From TMED26 sp002694075 (GTDB taxonomy: Bacteria; Pseudomonadota; Alphaproteobacteria; Thalassobaculales; Thalassobaculaceae): a stretch of DNA of 16,959 nucleotides. The notes beneath the pieces were generated by a model that searched no databases, had not been told where the DNA came from, and saw nothing but the letters and a program-made list of their open reading frames with translations. The position numbers were made by a program, and so were the translations under genes. Shown in pieces: positions 1 to 7,729 of this stretch (positions are counted from its first letter, which is position 1; each line of letters begins with the position of its first letter). Location: NCBI GenBank assembly GCA_036160575.1, contig JAYYDT010000115.1, forward strand, positions 1 through 16,959. Direction: 5' to 3'.

Positions 1-200
1 TAGCCAAGGTTTTCCGGCGTCCCAAGCAAGATCGCGTCGGCCGACCGCACCGCCGGTACATCCGCGTCGAACGGGTTGCGCACGACCACCTCAACTCCGC
101 TAATGGCGGGATCGCGGGCGCCGGCGGTCGCGGCGTCGCGGAGGGCGCGGGTATTGGCCGAGGGTGCGTGGGCGACGATTAACAAGGTTTTTATGCGCAT
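1..200 (-). CDS. Flavodoxin-like / NAD(P)H-dependent FMN oxidoreductase family protein (partial, N-terminal part)
   Basis: Reading the minus strand from an ATG at 200 gives an open frame of 66 codons that leaves the window at its left edge, so only the N-terminus is present. It begins MRIKTLLIVAHAPSANTRAL, the first beta strand and phosphate-binding loop (HAPSANT, about residues 11-17) of flavodoxin-like proteins that bind FMN through a S/T-x-N-T-type loop. A second strand (GVEVVVRNPF) and a third ending ADAILLGTPENLG, about residues 53-65, fit the second FMN-contacting loop of the same fold. A good ribosome binding site (GAAGGAAG) sits directly before the ATG. It is transcribed away from the SDR gene to its right, and the two share an upstream region of about 110 bp. 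Substrate and exact subfamily cannot be told from this fragment. Confidence 0.72.
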   Translation of the reverse strand, partial: MRIKTLLIVAHAPSANTRALRDAATAGARDPAISGVEVVVRNPFDADVPAVRSADAILLGTPENLG

Positions 201-236
201 CTTCCTTCGATGCCGGTTGCCGGCGCCAAGGTCAAG

Positions 237-260
237 GCCCGCCCTTTTGGCTTGGCGGGC
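237..260. repeat. Inverted repeat (hairpin) in the divergent intergenic region
   Basis: GCCCGCC (237-243) and GGCGGGC (254-260) form a perfect 7-bp inverted repeat around a 10-base spacer. It lies between the divergent flavodoxin-like gene (start 200) and the SDR gene (start 312). It could be an operator-like dyad or simply a GC-rich hairpin in a leader. A weak promoter-like pair for the SDR (TTGGCG at 252-257, TATGCT at 277-282, 19-bp spacer) overlaps its right arm. No function is demonstrated. Confidence 0.3.
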
Positions 261-311
261 GGGGGGCGCTTTCCGCTATGCTGCCGGCGAGTCTTTGATG
301 GGGGGAAGGGC

Positions 312-1094
312 ATGGCCTACGCGGCGTTTGATTTGACCGGCAAAGTGGCGTTGGTGACCGGTGGCAACCGAGGGATCGGCTTTGGCATGGCCAAGGCGCT
401 GGCCGAAGCCGGCGCCGACGTGGCGATTTGGGGCACCAATCCGGATAAGACCGAGGAAGCGTGCGCCCAATTGGTCGGCCTTGGCGGACGTGTGACGGGT
501 GCCCAGGTCGATGTTTCCGACGCCGCCGCGGTGGACGCCGCGATGGCCGATTTGGTCGCCGATTTTGGCCGCGTCGACACGGTCGTCGCCAATGCCGGCA
601 TCGGCCGTTTTTCAAAATCCTTCCTAGAGATCAGCGAGGCCGATTATCGCCGCGTGCTGGCGGTCAACCTGGACGGGGTTTTCCATACCTTGCGCGCCGG
701 CGCGCGCCACATGCAGGAACGGGCCGAACGCGGCGACGCCGGCGGCTCGCTGGTCGGGGTGGCCAGCCTGGCGGCGATCGAGGGGGCGGCGGCCAATCAA
801 CACTACGCCGCCACCAAAGGCGCGGTGGTGTCGATGACCAAGGCGATCGCCGTCGAGTTCGCGCGCTATGGCATCCGCGCCAACGCCATTCTGCCCGGCT
901 GGATCGCCACCGACATGACCGAACGCCATCAAACCAACGACCGTTTCGTCGCCAAGGTATTGCCGCGGGTCCCGGTGCGGCGCTGGGGCCAACCCGATGA
1001 TTTCGGCGGCATGGCGATCTATCTCGCCTCCGACGCGTCGCGTTATCAGACCGGCACGACCAATATTATCGACGGCGGCTATTCGGTGTATTGA
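312..1094 (+). CDS. Short-chain dehydrogenase/reductase (SDR), FabG-like
   Basis: A 260-residue classical SDR, the family's normal length, predicted to be a cytosolic NAD(P)(H)-dependent oxidoreductase acting on a carbonyl or hydroxyl group. All core motifs are present: the glycine-rich cofactor loop TGGNRGIG (G17, G21, G23), the structural NAG (94-96), and the catalytic set N119, S152, Y165 and K169 (in YAATKG). The second beta strand ends in IWGTN with no acidic residue, which leans towards NADP(H); this is inference. The ATG at 312 is chosen because the fold begins about 10 residues later and a purine-rich GGGGGAAGGG precedes it. An upstream in-frame ATG at 210 would add 34 residues foreign to the family. 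The next gene starts 8 bp after the stop, so the two are probably co-transcribed. Substrate unknown. Confidence 0.9.
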   Translation: MAYAAFDLTGKVALVTGGNRGIGFGMAKALAEAGADVAIWGTNPDKTEEACAQLVGLGGRVTGAQVDVSDAAAVDAAMADLVADFGRVDTVVANAGIGRFSKSFLEISEADYRRVLAVNLDGVFHTLRAGARHMQERAERGDAGGSLVGVASLAAIEGAAANQHYAATKGAVVSMTKAIAVEFARYGIRANAILPGWIATDMTERHQTNDRFVAKVLPRVPVRRWGQPDDFGGMAIYLASDASRYQTGTTNIIDGGYSVY

Positions 1095-1102
1095 GGCCGT
1101 CG

Positions 1103-1624
1103 ATGACCGACTTGACGTCGCGCCCAGCGGCTTTTCTCGACCGTGACGGGGTGCTCAATGAAGATATCGGGTACGCTTATCGCCCCGACCAAATCATCTG
1201 GGTCGAGGGCGCCATGTCGGCGGTGCGCTGGCTGAACGGGCGCGGCTTTTGGGTGTTCGTGGTGACCAACCAGGCGGGCATCGCGCGCGGCTTGTATGAC
1301 GCGCCGGCGGTCGAAAACCTGCACCGCTGGATGGCCGGCGAAATGGCCGCCGCCGGCGCGCGCATCGATGACTTTCGCTATGCCGCTTTTCATCCCGATT
1401 TCGATGACGGTCGCTTTTCCGACCGCGCCGATTGGCGCAAACCGGGCGCGGGCATGTTACGCGATCTCTGCGCCTCTTGGCCGGTCACGCCGGCCGGCTC
1501 TTTCATGATTGGCGACCGCGACAGCGACGTGGCGGCGGCGGCCGCCGGCGGCGTCCCCGGATATTTGTTCACCGGCGGCAATCTTTTGACGGCGGTGCGC
1601 GCGATTGTCGAGGGGGGCGCTTAA
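1103..1624 (+). CDS. HAD-IIIA phosphatase, GmhB-like, without the zinc-binding residues
   Basis: A 173-residue HAD hydrolase of the histidinol-phosphatase / D-glycero-D-manno-heptose-1,7-bisphosphate 7-phosphatase type. Motif I is FLDRDGVLNE (nucleophile D13, acid/base D15), motif II is VVTNQAGIARG (T55), motif III is K113 in WRKPGAGM, and motif IV is IGDRDSD (D138, D142). Known GmhB proteins carry a small zinc site built from C-x-H and C-x-C. Here the corresponding positions appear to be A94, F96, A109 and W111, so the site is missing. It lies 8 bp after the SDR gene and reads the same way; no heptose or LPS genes are nearby. A phosphomonoesterase acting on a sugar phosphate is likely, but the name gmhB is not justified. 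The ATG at 1103 is used; an in-frame TTG at 1091 overlaps the SDR stop. Confidence 0.85.
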   Translation: MTDLTSRPAAFLDRDGVLNEDIGYAYRPDQIIWVEGAMSAVRWLNGRGFWVFVVTNQAGIARGLYDAPAVENLHRWMAGEMAAAGARIDDFRYAAFHPDFDDGRFSDRADWRKPGAGMLRDLCASWPVTPAGSFMIGDRDSDVAAAAAGGVPGYLFTGGNLLTAVRAIVEGGA

Positions 1625-1709
1625 CCCGGCCGGCTTGTCGCCTGGGCGGCGGCACGTTAGGCTTAGCGTCAAGCGGCGCAGAGCCACATTGTTTGAGGGG
1701 AGAGGTTCA

Positions 1710-2612
1710 ATGGCTTTAACCATGACATCGTTGGATCGCACTTTCGGGGTTCGGATCACCGGCAAGCGGATCCCGGATTTCACGGACGACGAGTGGCAAA
1801 CCGTGATGGACGCTTTCCATGACCATGCCGCCCTGGTCTTGCCCGAACAGTTTTTGACCGCCGATGAGCATATCGCCTTCGCCGAGCGATTCGGCGATAT
1901 CGAGTATCTGCGGCCGGGCGAAAAAGCCATCCCGGTTAGCAATCAGCACGCCGACGGCAAGATCATGACGCCGGAGGAAAAGCGCTATCAAACCCTGCGC
2001 GGCAATGAGGGCTGGCACACCGACAGCTCTTACATGCCGCTGGCCTCCAAGGCCTCGGCGCTGGCCGCCGAAGTGGTGCCGGCTGAGGGCGGCGAGACCG
2101 AATTCGCCGACATGCGCGCGGCCTATGACGCTTTGGACGCGGCGACCAAGGCCGAGATCGCCGATCTGTCGGCCTATCATTCGCTTTATAAATCGCAGGC
2201 CAAGGCCGGCTTCACTTTCAAAACCGGCGAGGCTTACGGCTATCATGCCGAAGGCGCGCCGTTGCGCCCCCTGGTCAAGGTGCATCCGGTGACCGGTCGA
2301 CCGTCCCTGTTCATCGGTCGCCACGCCTATCGGATTCCGGGCATGGAGGACGCCGACGCCGCGGCCCTCTTGGATCGGTTGTTGACCGACGCCTGCCAAA
2401 TGCCGCGCACTTATCGCCATCAATGGCGGCCGGGCGATATCGTGATCTGGGACAATCGTTGCGTCCTGCACCGCGCCTGTCCTTATGATTACGACCAGCC
2501 GCGGGTGATGCGCCATGTGCGCGTCGCCGGCGATCCGGCCAGTGAATTGGCCCTGGTCACCACGCCGGACGAATTGGCCAACGGTTTCGCGCCGGCCCGG
2601 TCGGGCGCTTAA
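1710..2612 (+). CDS. TauD/TfdA-family Fe(II)/2-oxoglutarate-dependent dioxygenase
   Basis: A 300-residue enzyme of the taurine / 2,4-D dioxygenase family, which uses Fe(II), O2 and 2-oxoglutarate to hydroxylate and often cleave a substrate. The iron ligands are visible: H103-x-D105 in GWHTDSSYM and the distal H254 in DNRCVLHRA. The 2-oxoglutarate-binding arginine should be within the cluster R265-R268-R271 (PRVMRHVRVAGD); I cannot say which one. The tail DELANGFAPARSGA is ordinary. A strong purine-rich ribosome site (GAGGGGAGAGG) precedes the ATG. It lies 85 bp after the HAD gene and reads the same way, so it may belong to the same transcript or have its own promoter. Its stop codon shares the palindrome TTAA with the stop of the convergent ABC gene. 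The substrate (sulfonate, aryloxyacid, carnitine-like or other) cannot be read from sequence. Confidence 0.88.
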   Translation: MALTMTSLDRTFGVRITGKRIPDFTDDEWQTVMDAFHDHAALVLPEQFLTADEHIAFAERFGDIEYLRPGEKAIPVSNQHADGKIMTPEEKRYQTLRGNEGWHTDSSYMPLASKASALAAEVVPAEGGETEFADMRAAYDALDAATKAEIADLSAYHSLYKSQAKAGFTFKTGEAYGYHAEGAPLRPLVKVHPVTGRPSLFIGRHAYRIPGMEDADAAALLDRLLTDACQMPRTYRHQWRPGDIVIWDNRCVLHRACPYDYDQPRVMRHVRVAGDPASELALVTTPDELANGFAPARSGA

Positions 2613-4504
2613 GTACGCTGGCCGCCATCCAAGGCGGCGGCCAGTTCATCGGCGGGGATATCGTCGAAAGACGCGTAATTCATGCGGTAGAGGCGGGCGT
2701 AAAGCCCGCCTTTTTCCATCAGCGCGTGATGGCTGCCGGTCTCGACGATGGCGCCGTCCTGCAGGACGATGATGCGGTCGGCGTCGCGGATGGTCGCCAG
2801 ACGATGGGCGATGATCAACGCCGTGCGCCCCGTCAGCAAGCGTTTCAGGGCGCGCTGAATTTCCAATTCGGTATAGCTGTCGACGCTCGCCGTGGCCTCG
2901 TCCAAGACCAGAATTTTGGCGTCGGCGACCAACGCCCGGGCGAAGCTCAGCAACTGGCGCTGGCCAAGCGATAGGTTGGCGCCGCCCTGTTCCAGCATCG
3001 TGTCATAACCATCGGCGAGCCGGCGAATGAAGGCATCGGCGCCGACCGCGCGGGCGGCCGCCTCGACCTCGGCGTCGCTGGCCGCGGTCTTGGCGAAACG
3101 AATGTTGTCGCGGATGCTGGCCGAGAACAGGAACGGTTCCTGCAGGACCATGGCGATATGCCGGCCAAGGGATGCTTGCGTCAATTCGCGCACGTCATAA
3201 CCGCCAATCCGCACCGCGCCCGACCAGACGTCGTAAAAGCGATGGGCGAGAGCGGTGGTGCTGGTTTTCCCGGAACCGGTCGGCCCGACCAGGGCGACGG
3301 TTTCGCCCGGCGCGACCGCGAACGAAATATCCTTCAAGACAGGATTGCCCGGCTCGTAACCAAAGGTGACGTGATCAAAACTGATCGCGCCATCGATGGT
3401 CGCCGGGTCGACGGCGTCGGCGGCGTCGGCGACATCGACCTCGACATCGATGACCTCGAAAATACGTTGGCCGGCGGCCATCGCCCGCTGCATCGTGCTG
3501 TATTGAATGGTCAGCGAACGGATTGGGTCGAAGAAACGCTGGGTGTAAAATAAAAACGCCACCATCACGCCGATGTCGCTTTCGCGGTTAAGGACCATGG
3601 CGCCGCCGATCACGATGATGATCGCCATCGCCGCGCCGGTCAGGGTGTCGACGATGGGGATCATCACATTGGTAAAGGCCGAGGCGCGCAAATGGGTGTT
3701 GAGGTTGCGGCGCGCCTTTTCCTCGAACAGATCGGCGTTGAGCGGCTCGCGCGTCAATTCTTGAATCGCCCGGATGCCATGGACGTTTTCGGCCAAGGCG
3801 CCGTTGGTCGCGCTGCTCGCCTCGCGGGCATCCATGAAGGCCCGCCGCGCGCGCGGCAGCCAGACAATCCGCACCAAGGCCAGTAGCGGCACCACCGACA
3901 GGGTCAGCGCGCCCAACACCGGGTCCAACCACAACAGGACCGTCACAATGCCAAACAGCAAAACCAGGTCGCCGACCGCGAAGATCGAGGATTCCAAAAA
4001 TTCTTGAAGCGCGTAAACATCGCCCTGCAGGCGCGACATCAAGCGGCCGACTTCGGTTTTGTCCATGAAGGTCAAGGAGACCACCTGGAGATGGCCGTAC
4101 ATCGCCCGGCGCAGGTCGAACAGCAGGTTCTGCGCGGTCTCACCGACGATGGTCTCCATCAAATGGTTGGCGACATAATTGACCAGCACGACCGCCACGA
4201 AAGCGACCATGATGGCGCGCAACACCGCGCCATCGGCCAGCGCCAGACCGCCTTGACCGCCGAGGGCGTCGTCGAACACCGCGCGCACCAGCAAAGGGAT
4301 CGCCAATTGGCTGAGGGTGAAGACCAGCACGGCGGCGACCCCAAGGGCGATGCGCCGGCGATAGGGCGCGATATAGCTAAGAAAACGCACCACCACCCAA
4401 CGGTCGAAGGCGCGGCCGAACAATTCCTCGTCCTGCTCGATTTGCGAGCCGACCACCGCCAGGGGAGGCTTCGGCGGGGTCGATCGGGTGGGCGTCGCGC
4501 TCAT
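2609..4504 (-). CDS. ABC transporter half-exporter, catalytic-site partner (MdlB/LmrD-type)
   Basis: A 631-residue type I exporter half: an N-terminal six-helix membrane domain (about residues 40-340) followed by a nucleotide-binding domain. Motifs: Walker A GPTGSGKT (407-414), Q-loop Q455, signature LSLGQ (511-515) in place of LSGGQ, Walker B ILVLD with the catalytic glutamate E536, and H-loop H567. It starts within the last codons of the upstream half-transporter (ATGA overlap at 4501-4504), so the two are translationally coupled and should form a heterodimer in the inner membrane. The intact Walker B glutamate together with an altered signature is the pattern of the partner that supplies the working Walker motifs. 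Cargo unknown: drugs, lipids and peptides are all exported by relatives. Confidence 0.92.
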   Translation of the reverse strand: MSATPTRSTPPKPPLAVVGSQIEQDEELFGRAFDRWVVVRFLSYIAPYRRRIALGVAAVLVFTLSQLAIPLLVRAVFDDALGGQGGLALADGAVLRAIMVAFVAVVLVNYVANHLMETIVGETAQNLLFDLRRAMYGHLQVVSLTFMDKTEVGRLMSRLQGDVYALQEFLESSIFAVGDLVLLFGIVTVLLWLDPVLGALTLSVVPLLALVRIVWLPRARRAFMDAREASSATNGALAENVHGIRAIQELTREPLNADLFEEKARRNLNTHLRASAFTNVMIPIVDTLTGAAMAIIIVIGGAMVLNRESDIGVMVAFLFYTQRFFDPIRSLTIQYSTMQRAMAAGQRIFEVIDVEVDVADAADAVDPATIDGAISFDHVTFGYEPGNPVLKDISFAVAPGETVALVGPTGSGKTSTTALAHRFYDVWSGAVRIGGYDVRELTQASLGRHIAMVLQEPFLFSASIRDNIRFAKTAASDAEVEAAARAVGADAFIRRLADGYDTMLEQGGANLSLGQRQLLSFARALVADAKILVLDEATASVDSYTELEIQRALKRLLTGRTALIIAHRLATIRDADRIIVLQDGAIVETGSHHALMEKGGLYARLYRMNYASFDDIPADELAAALDGGQRT

Positions 4505-6372
4505 GACGTCACGTCCGCCACCTGCCCGCCGCCGGCCTGCAGGTCGTGTAATTTGCGATAGCGGCCGCCAAGGGCCATCAAGCTGTTGTGGTCGCCGCGT
4601 TCGACAACGCGGCCATCCTCCAAAAACAGAATTTCATCGGCGTCGATCAGCGAACTGAGCCGGTGGGCGATGACGATCACCGCCCGGTCGGCGGTGAAAT
4701 GGGCCAGCGCGTCACGGATGCGCCGCTCGGTGGCCGCGTCGATGGCGGCGGTGGAATCGTCGAACACTAAAACCCGCGCCGCCGGCAGGATCGCTCGGGC
4801 GATCGCCAGGCGCTGGCGTTGGCCGCCGGAAAGCGAGACTCCGCGTTCACCGACCAGGGTTTGATAACTCGCCGGCAAGCCACTGACGTAACTGTGCAAT
4901 TGGGCGGTTTGGGTCGACCGCTCAATGTCTGGGCGCATGGCGTAAGGGGCGCCATAGGCGACGTTGTGGTCAATCGAGGCGGTGAACAAGAACGCCTCCT
5001 GCTGGACAATGGCGACCGCCGCGCGCAACGAGGCGAGGGTGACCTGACGGATATCCTGGCCATCAATGGTGATGCGCCCGGCGCCCACGTCGTAGTACCG
5101 GTTGAGCAGCTGAGCGAGGGTCGACTTGCCGGCGCCGGGCGGTCCGACGATGCCGATTTTGCGGCCGGGCCGAATTTCAAAACTAATTCCCGATAAGGTG
5201 CGGCTATCGCCGGCCCAGGTTGGATAGCGAAAGCTGACATCCTCAAACCGCACGACGCCCTCGTCGAGGACCAGCGGTTGCGCGTCCGGCGCGTCGGCGA
5301 TTGACGGTGTCAGGTCCAATACATTGAACAAGCGACCGCCGCAGGTCGACGCGCGGGCGATGGAATTGATCATCCAACCGATTTGCCGCACCGGCATTTG
5401 CAGGATCAGCATGAAGGCCAGCACCTCGGTCAACTGGCCGAGGGTGATGGTCCCGGACAGGACCTTTGTGCCGCCGATCCACAGCGTCGCGGCCATGGCC
5501 AGGAAATAGACGAAGGTCATCTGGGTGGTCGACAGCACGAAGAGGCGGACGCGCCGGCTGGCGGTTTCCAGAGCGGCGGCCGACACCTGGTCGAATTTGG
5601 CCATCTCGTGATCCTGGGCGGCGAAAGCGCGCACCACGCGTATCCCGCCCAGATTTTCTTCCATGATCTTGGTCAGCGCCGACATCCGGTCCTGCAGGGC
5701 CAGCCAAGTGTCGCGCAGTTTCAATCGCGCGAAGGAGGCGCGCACGCCGACAATCGGCACAAAGGCGAGGGCCACCAAACCCAGGACCGGGTCGATACCC
5801 AGCAACACGAAGGCGCCGCCGCCGATGAGAATACTAAGGTAGAACATGCGCAGGATGCCGGTGTCGGTCCACAGACGCACGCCCTCGATATCGAGGATAC
5901 CGCGAGTCATCAAATCGCCGGTGTGGACGCGGTCATGCCAAGATAAGCTGAGGCGTTGTAGCTGGCGGTAATAGGCCATGCGCAGGTCGAAACCGATCAA
6001 ATGGCCGACCGCCTCGCCGAGATAGTTTTGGGCCATCGTCGCCAGGCCACGGCCGACCGCCACCAGCAGCAACAACCCCGCGGTGGTCCATAGCGCCGCC
6101 TCGGCGGCGTCCCGGTCGGTGCGGCCGCTGACCGCGCCGGCCAGCAGGCCCTGCGCCTGATCCACCGCCTGGCCGAGATACTGCGGTACCAAAAGCTGCA
6201 TCAGCGCGGCCGCCACCGTCGCCGTGATTCCGGCCGCCATGCGACCGGGAAAGCGGAACGCCATGGCCGTGATCCGGCGTAACACGGCGGTGTCAACTTT
6301 CGAGACGTCGATACGGTATGTGCCGCCGTCCGCGTGATCGCTGCGGGCCGGCGCGCGCGTGTCAATGGCCAT
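4501..6372 (-). CDS. ABC transporter half-exporter with degenerate Walker B (MdlA/LmrC-type)
   Basis: A 623-residue ABC exporter half with a membrane domain (about 35-340) and a C-terminal ATPase domain. Walker A is GPPGAGKS (410-417), Q-loop Q458, signature LSGGQ (514-518, canonical), Walker B VLVFD followed by D539 where the catalytic glutamate belongs, and H-loop H570. The Asp-for-Glu change is typical of the degenerate-site subunit of heterodimeric exporters such as TM287/288, BmrC/BmrD and LmrC/LmrD. Its gene overlaps the start of the second half-transporter by 4 bp. Start: ATG at 6372; an in-frame TTG at 6378 is also possible and no strong ribosome site decides between them. The region upstream (6373-6562) is shared with the divergent flavin oxidoreductase gene. 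Confidence 0.92.
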   Translation of the reverse strand: MAIDTRAPARSDHADGGTYRIDVSKVDTAVLRRITAMAFRFPGRMAAGITATVAAALMQLLVPQYLGQAVDQAQGLLAGAVSGRTDRDAAEAALWTTAGLLLLVAVGRGLATMAQNYLGEAVGHLIGFDLRMAYYRQLQRLSLSWHDRVHTGDLMTRGILDIEGVRLWTDTGILRMFYLSILIGGGAFVLLGIDPVLGLVALAFVPIVGVRASFARLKLRDTWLALQDRMSALTKIMEENLGGIRVVRAFAAQDHEMAKFDQVSAAALETASRRVRLFVLSTTQMTFVYFLAMAATLWIGGTKVLSGTITLGQLTEVLAFMLILQMPVRQIGWMINSIARASTCGGRLFNVLDLTPSIADAPDAQPLVLDEGVVRFEDVSFRYPTWAGDSRTLSGISFEIRPGRKIGIVGPPGAGKSTLAQLLNRYYDVGAGRITIDGQDIRQVTLASLRAAVAIVQQEAFLFTASIDHNVAYGAPYAMRPDIERSTQTAQLHSYVSGLPASYQTLVGERGVSLSGGQRQRLAIARAILPAARVLVFDDSTAAIDAATERRIRDALAHFTADRAVIVIAHRLSSLIDADEILFLEDGRVVERGDHNSLMALGGRYRKLHDLQAGGGQVADVTS

Positions 6373-6405
6373 GGCCAATCCAAAGTTTTTTTTGAGCTTG
6401 TAGCA

Positions 6406-6441
6406 GACCCGCCGACGCCGTGCAGCACCGCTGTGCGGGTC
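6406..6441. repeat. Inverted repeat in the ABC exporter / flavin oxidoreductase divergent region
   Basis: GACCCGC (6406-6412) and GCGGGTC (6435-6441) are perfect 7-bp arms separated by 22 bases. The dyad lies in the 190-bp gap between the two divergent start codons (6372 and 6563), closer to the ABC gene. It might be an operator or a leader hairpin; nothing else in this gap is recognisable apart from a run of eight Ts at 6386-6393 next to the ABC start. Confidence 0.25.
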
Positions 6442-6562
6442 GAGGGCTTTGGCCGGCTAGGCAGGCCCGACGAACCGCCGATTTTCAATGGCCGCGCCAG
6501 ATCGCTTGTGCGATTCGCTGGAAATCCCCTAACCTGGCCGGCCGATGGGGAAGGGGAGCACC

Positions 6563-7729
6563 ATGACATCGCCACTTTTGTTTAGCCCGCTGGCGCTTCG
6601 CGATATCACCGTGTCAAACCGCGTGGTGATCGCGCCAATGCACCAATACGCCGCCGTTAAAGGCTTTCCGACCGATTGGCATTTGATGAACATCGGCCGT
6701 TTCGCCGCCGGCGGCGCTGGCTTGGTGATGGTCGAATCGACCAAGGTTGAGCGGCGCGGTTGCGGCACCGTCGGCGATTTGGGCCTCTGGCACGACGATT
6801 TCATTCCCCACGTCGCGCGGTTGGCCGATTTTATCCGCGCGCAAGGCGCCGTGCCGGCGATCCAGCTTGGCCATAGTGGCCGCAAGGCGCGCCGTGGGCG
6901 CCCCTGGGAAGGGGGCAAAGCGCTGACCGAGGAAGCCGCCGGCGTCGATGACTGGGAGGCCTGGGAACTGGTCGCGCCAAGCGCCGAATGCGACCCGGGC
7001 GACCCGATGCCGCGTGCGCTGGGGGGCGATGAGGTCGCCGATTTGGTGACCGCTTGGGGCGAGGCCGCGCGGCGCGCCGACGCGGCCGGTTTCGAGGTCC
7101 TCGAAATTCATGGCGCCCACGGCTATTTGATTCACCAATTCCTGTCGCCGCGGGCCAATCGCCGCAACGACGCCTATGGCGGCAATGAGGACAATCGCAT
7201 GCGCTTCGTCAGCGAGGTGATTGAAGCGGTGCGTGCGCATTGGCCTGCTCACAAGCCATTGTTTCTGCGCCTTTCGGTGCAAGATGACGCGGGCTGGGGG
7301 CCGGCCGAGAATGTCCGCCTGGCGCGCCGCGTCAAAGCCCTTGGCGTGGACGTCATCGACTGTTCGTCGGGCGGGATTACCGGCGCCCCGGTGGTCAGCG
7401 CCGGGCCGGTCGGCTACGGTTACCAGGTGCCCTACGCGCACCAACTGCGCGATGAGGCGGACATCCAGACCATGGCGGTCGGCTTGATCGTGCATGCCGA
7501 CCAGGCCGAACAAATTCTGCGGGACGGCCGCGCCGATTTGATCGCGATCGCGCGCGAGGCGTTGCACAACCCCAATTGGGCCTATGACGCGGCTCTGAAA
7601 CTCGGGGTCGCGGACGCTCACCACCTGTTACCGCCGCCGATGCGTTATTGGCTCGAGCGGCGCGCGCGTTCGGTCAAGGATGTGACCCCCTCGACCATGA
7701 TCGACGGCATTGACGGCCCGTCGGCGTAA
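6563..7729 (+). CDS. NADH:flavin oxidoreductase / Old Yellow Enzyme family protein (YqjM-like)
   Basis: A 388-residue FMN-binding TIM-barrel enzyme of the OYE family, expected to reduce activated C=C bonds using NAD(P)H. Visible landmarks are the first strand VVIAPMHQYAA (22-31), TDWHLMNIG, the Q102 region IQLGHSGRKA, the substrate-anion-binding histidine pair H183 and H186 in IHGAHGYLIHQFLSP, the SPRANRRNDAYGG loop, R237 in FLRLSVQDD, and the FMN-phosphate strand VGLIV...DLIAIAREALHNPNWAYDA. At residue 27, where YqjM-type enzymes have the redox-tuning cysteine next to the flavin, this protein has histidine. The ATG at 6563 is chosen because AAGGGGAG lies just before it; an in-frame ATG at 6545 would add six residues. 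Stop codon abuts that of the convergent uracil-DNA glycosylase gene. Confidence 0.9.
   Translation: MTSPLLFSPLALRDITVSNRVVIAPMHQYAAVKGFPTDWHLMNIGRFAAGGAGLVMVESTKVERRGCGTVGDLGLWHDDFIPHVARLADFIRAQGAVPAIQLGHSGRKARRGRPWEGGKALTEEAAGVDDWEAWELVAPSAECDPGDPMPRALGGDEVADLVTAWGEAARRADAAGFEVLEIHGAHGYLIHQFLSPRANRRNDAYGGNEDNRMRFVSEVIEAVRAHWPAHKPLFLRLSVQDDAGWGPAENVRLARRVKALGVDVIDCSSGGITGAPVVSAGPVGYGYQVPYAHQLRDEADIQTMAVGLIVHADQAEQILRDGRADLIAIAREALHNPNWAYDAALKLGVADAHHLLPPPMRYWLERRARSVKDVTPSTMIDGIDGPSA

Noticed and set aside
210..311. Longer N-terminus for the SDR starting at 210
   Set aside because: The extra 34 residues do not look like SDR sequence or a signal peptide, and the segment covers the likely promoter region; the ATG at 312 with its ribosome site starts right before the fold.
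1605..1709. Upstream extension of the dioxygenase into the end of the HAD gene
   Set aside because: The added sequence is Arg-rich shadow coding with no similarity to the family; the ATG at 1710 has a strong ribosome site.
2726..6575. Many long + strand open frames opposite the two ABC transporter genes
   Set aside because: They are antisense shadows caused by high GC at third positions; compositions are His/Arg/Asp-rich and no ribosome sites or family motifs are found.
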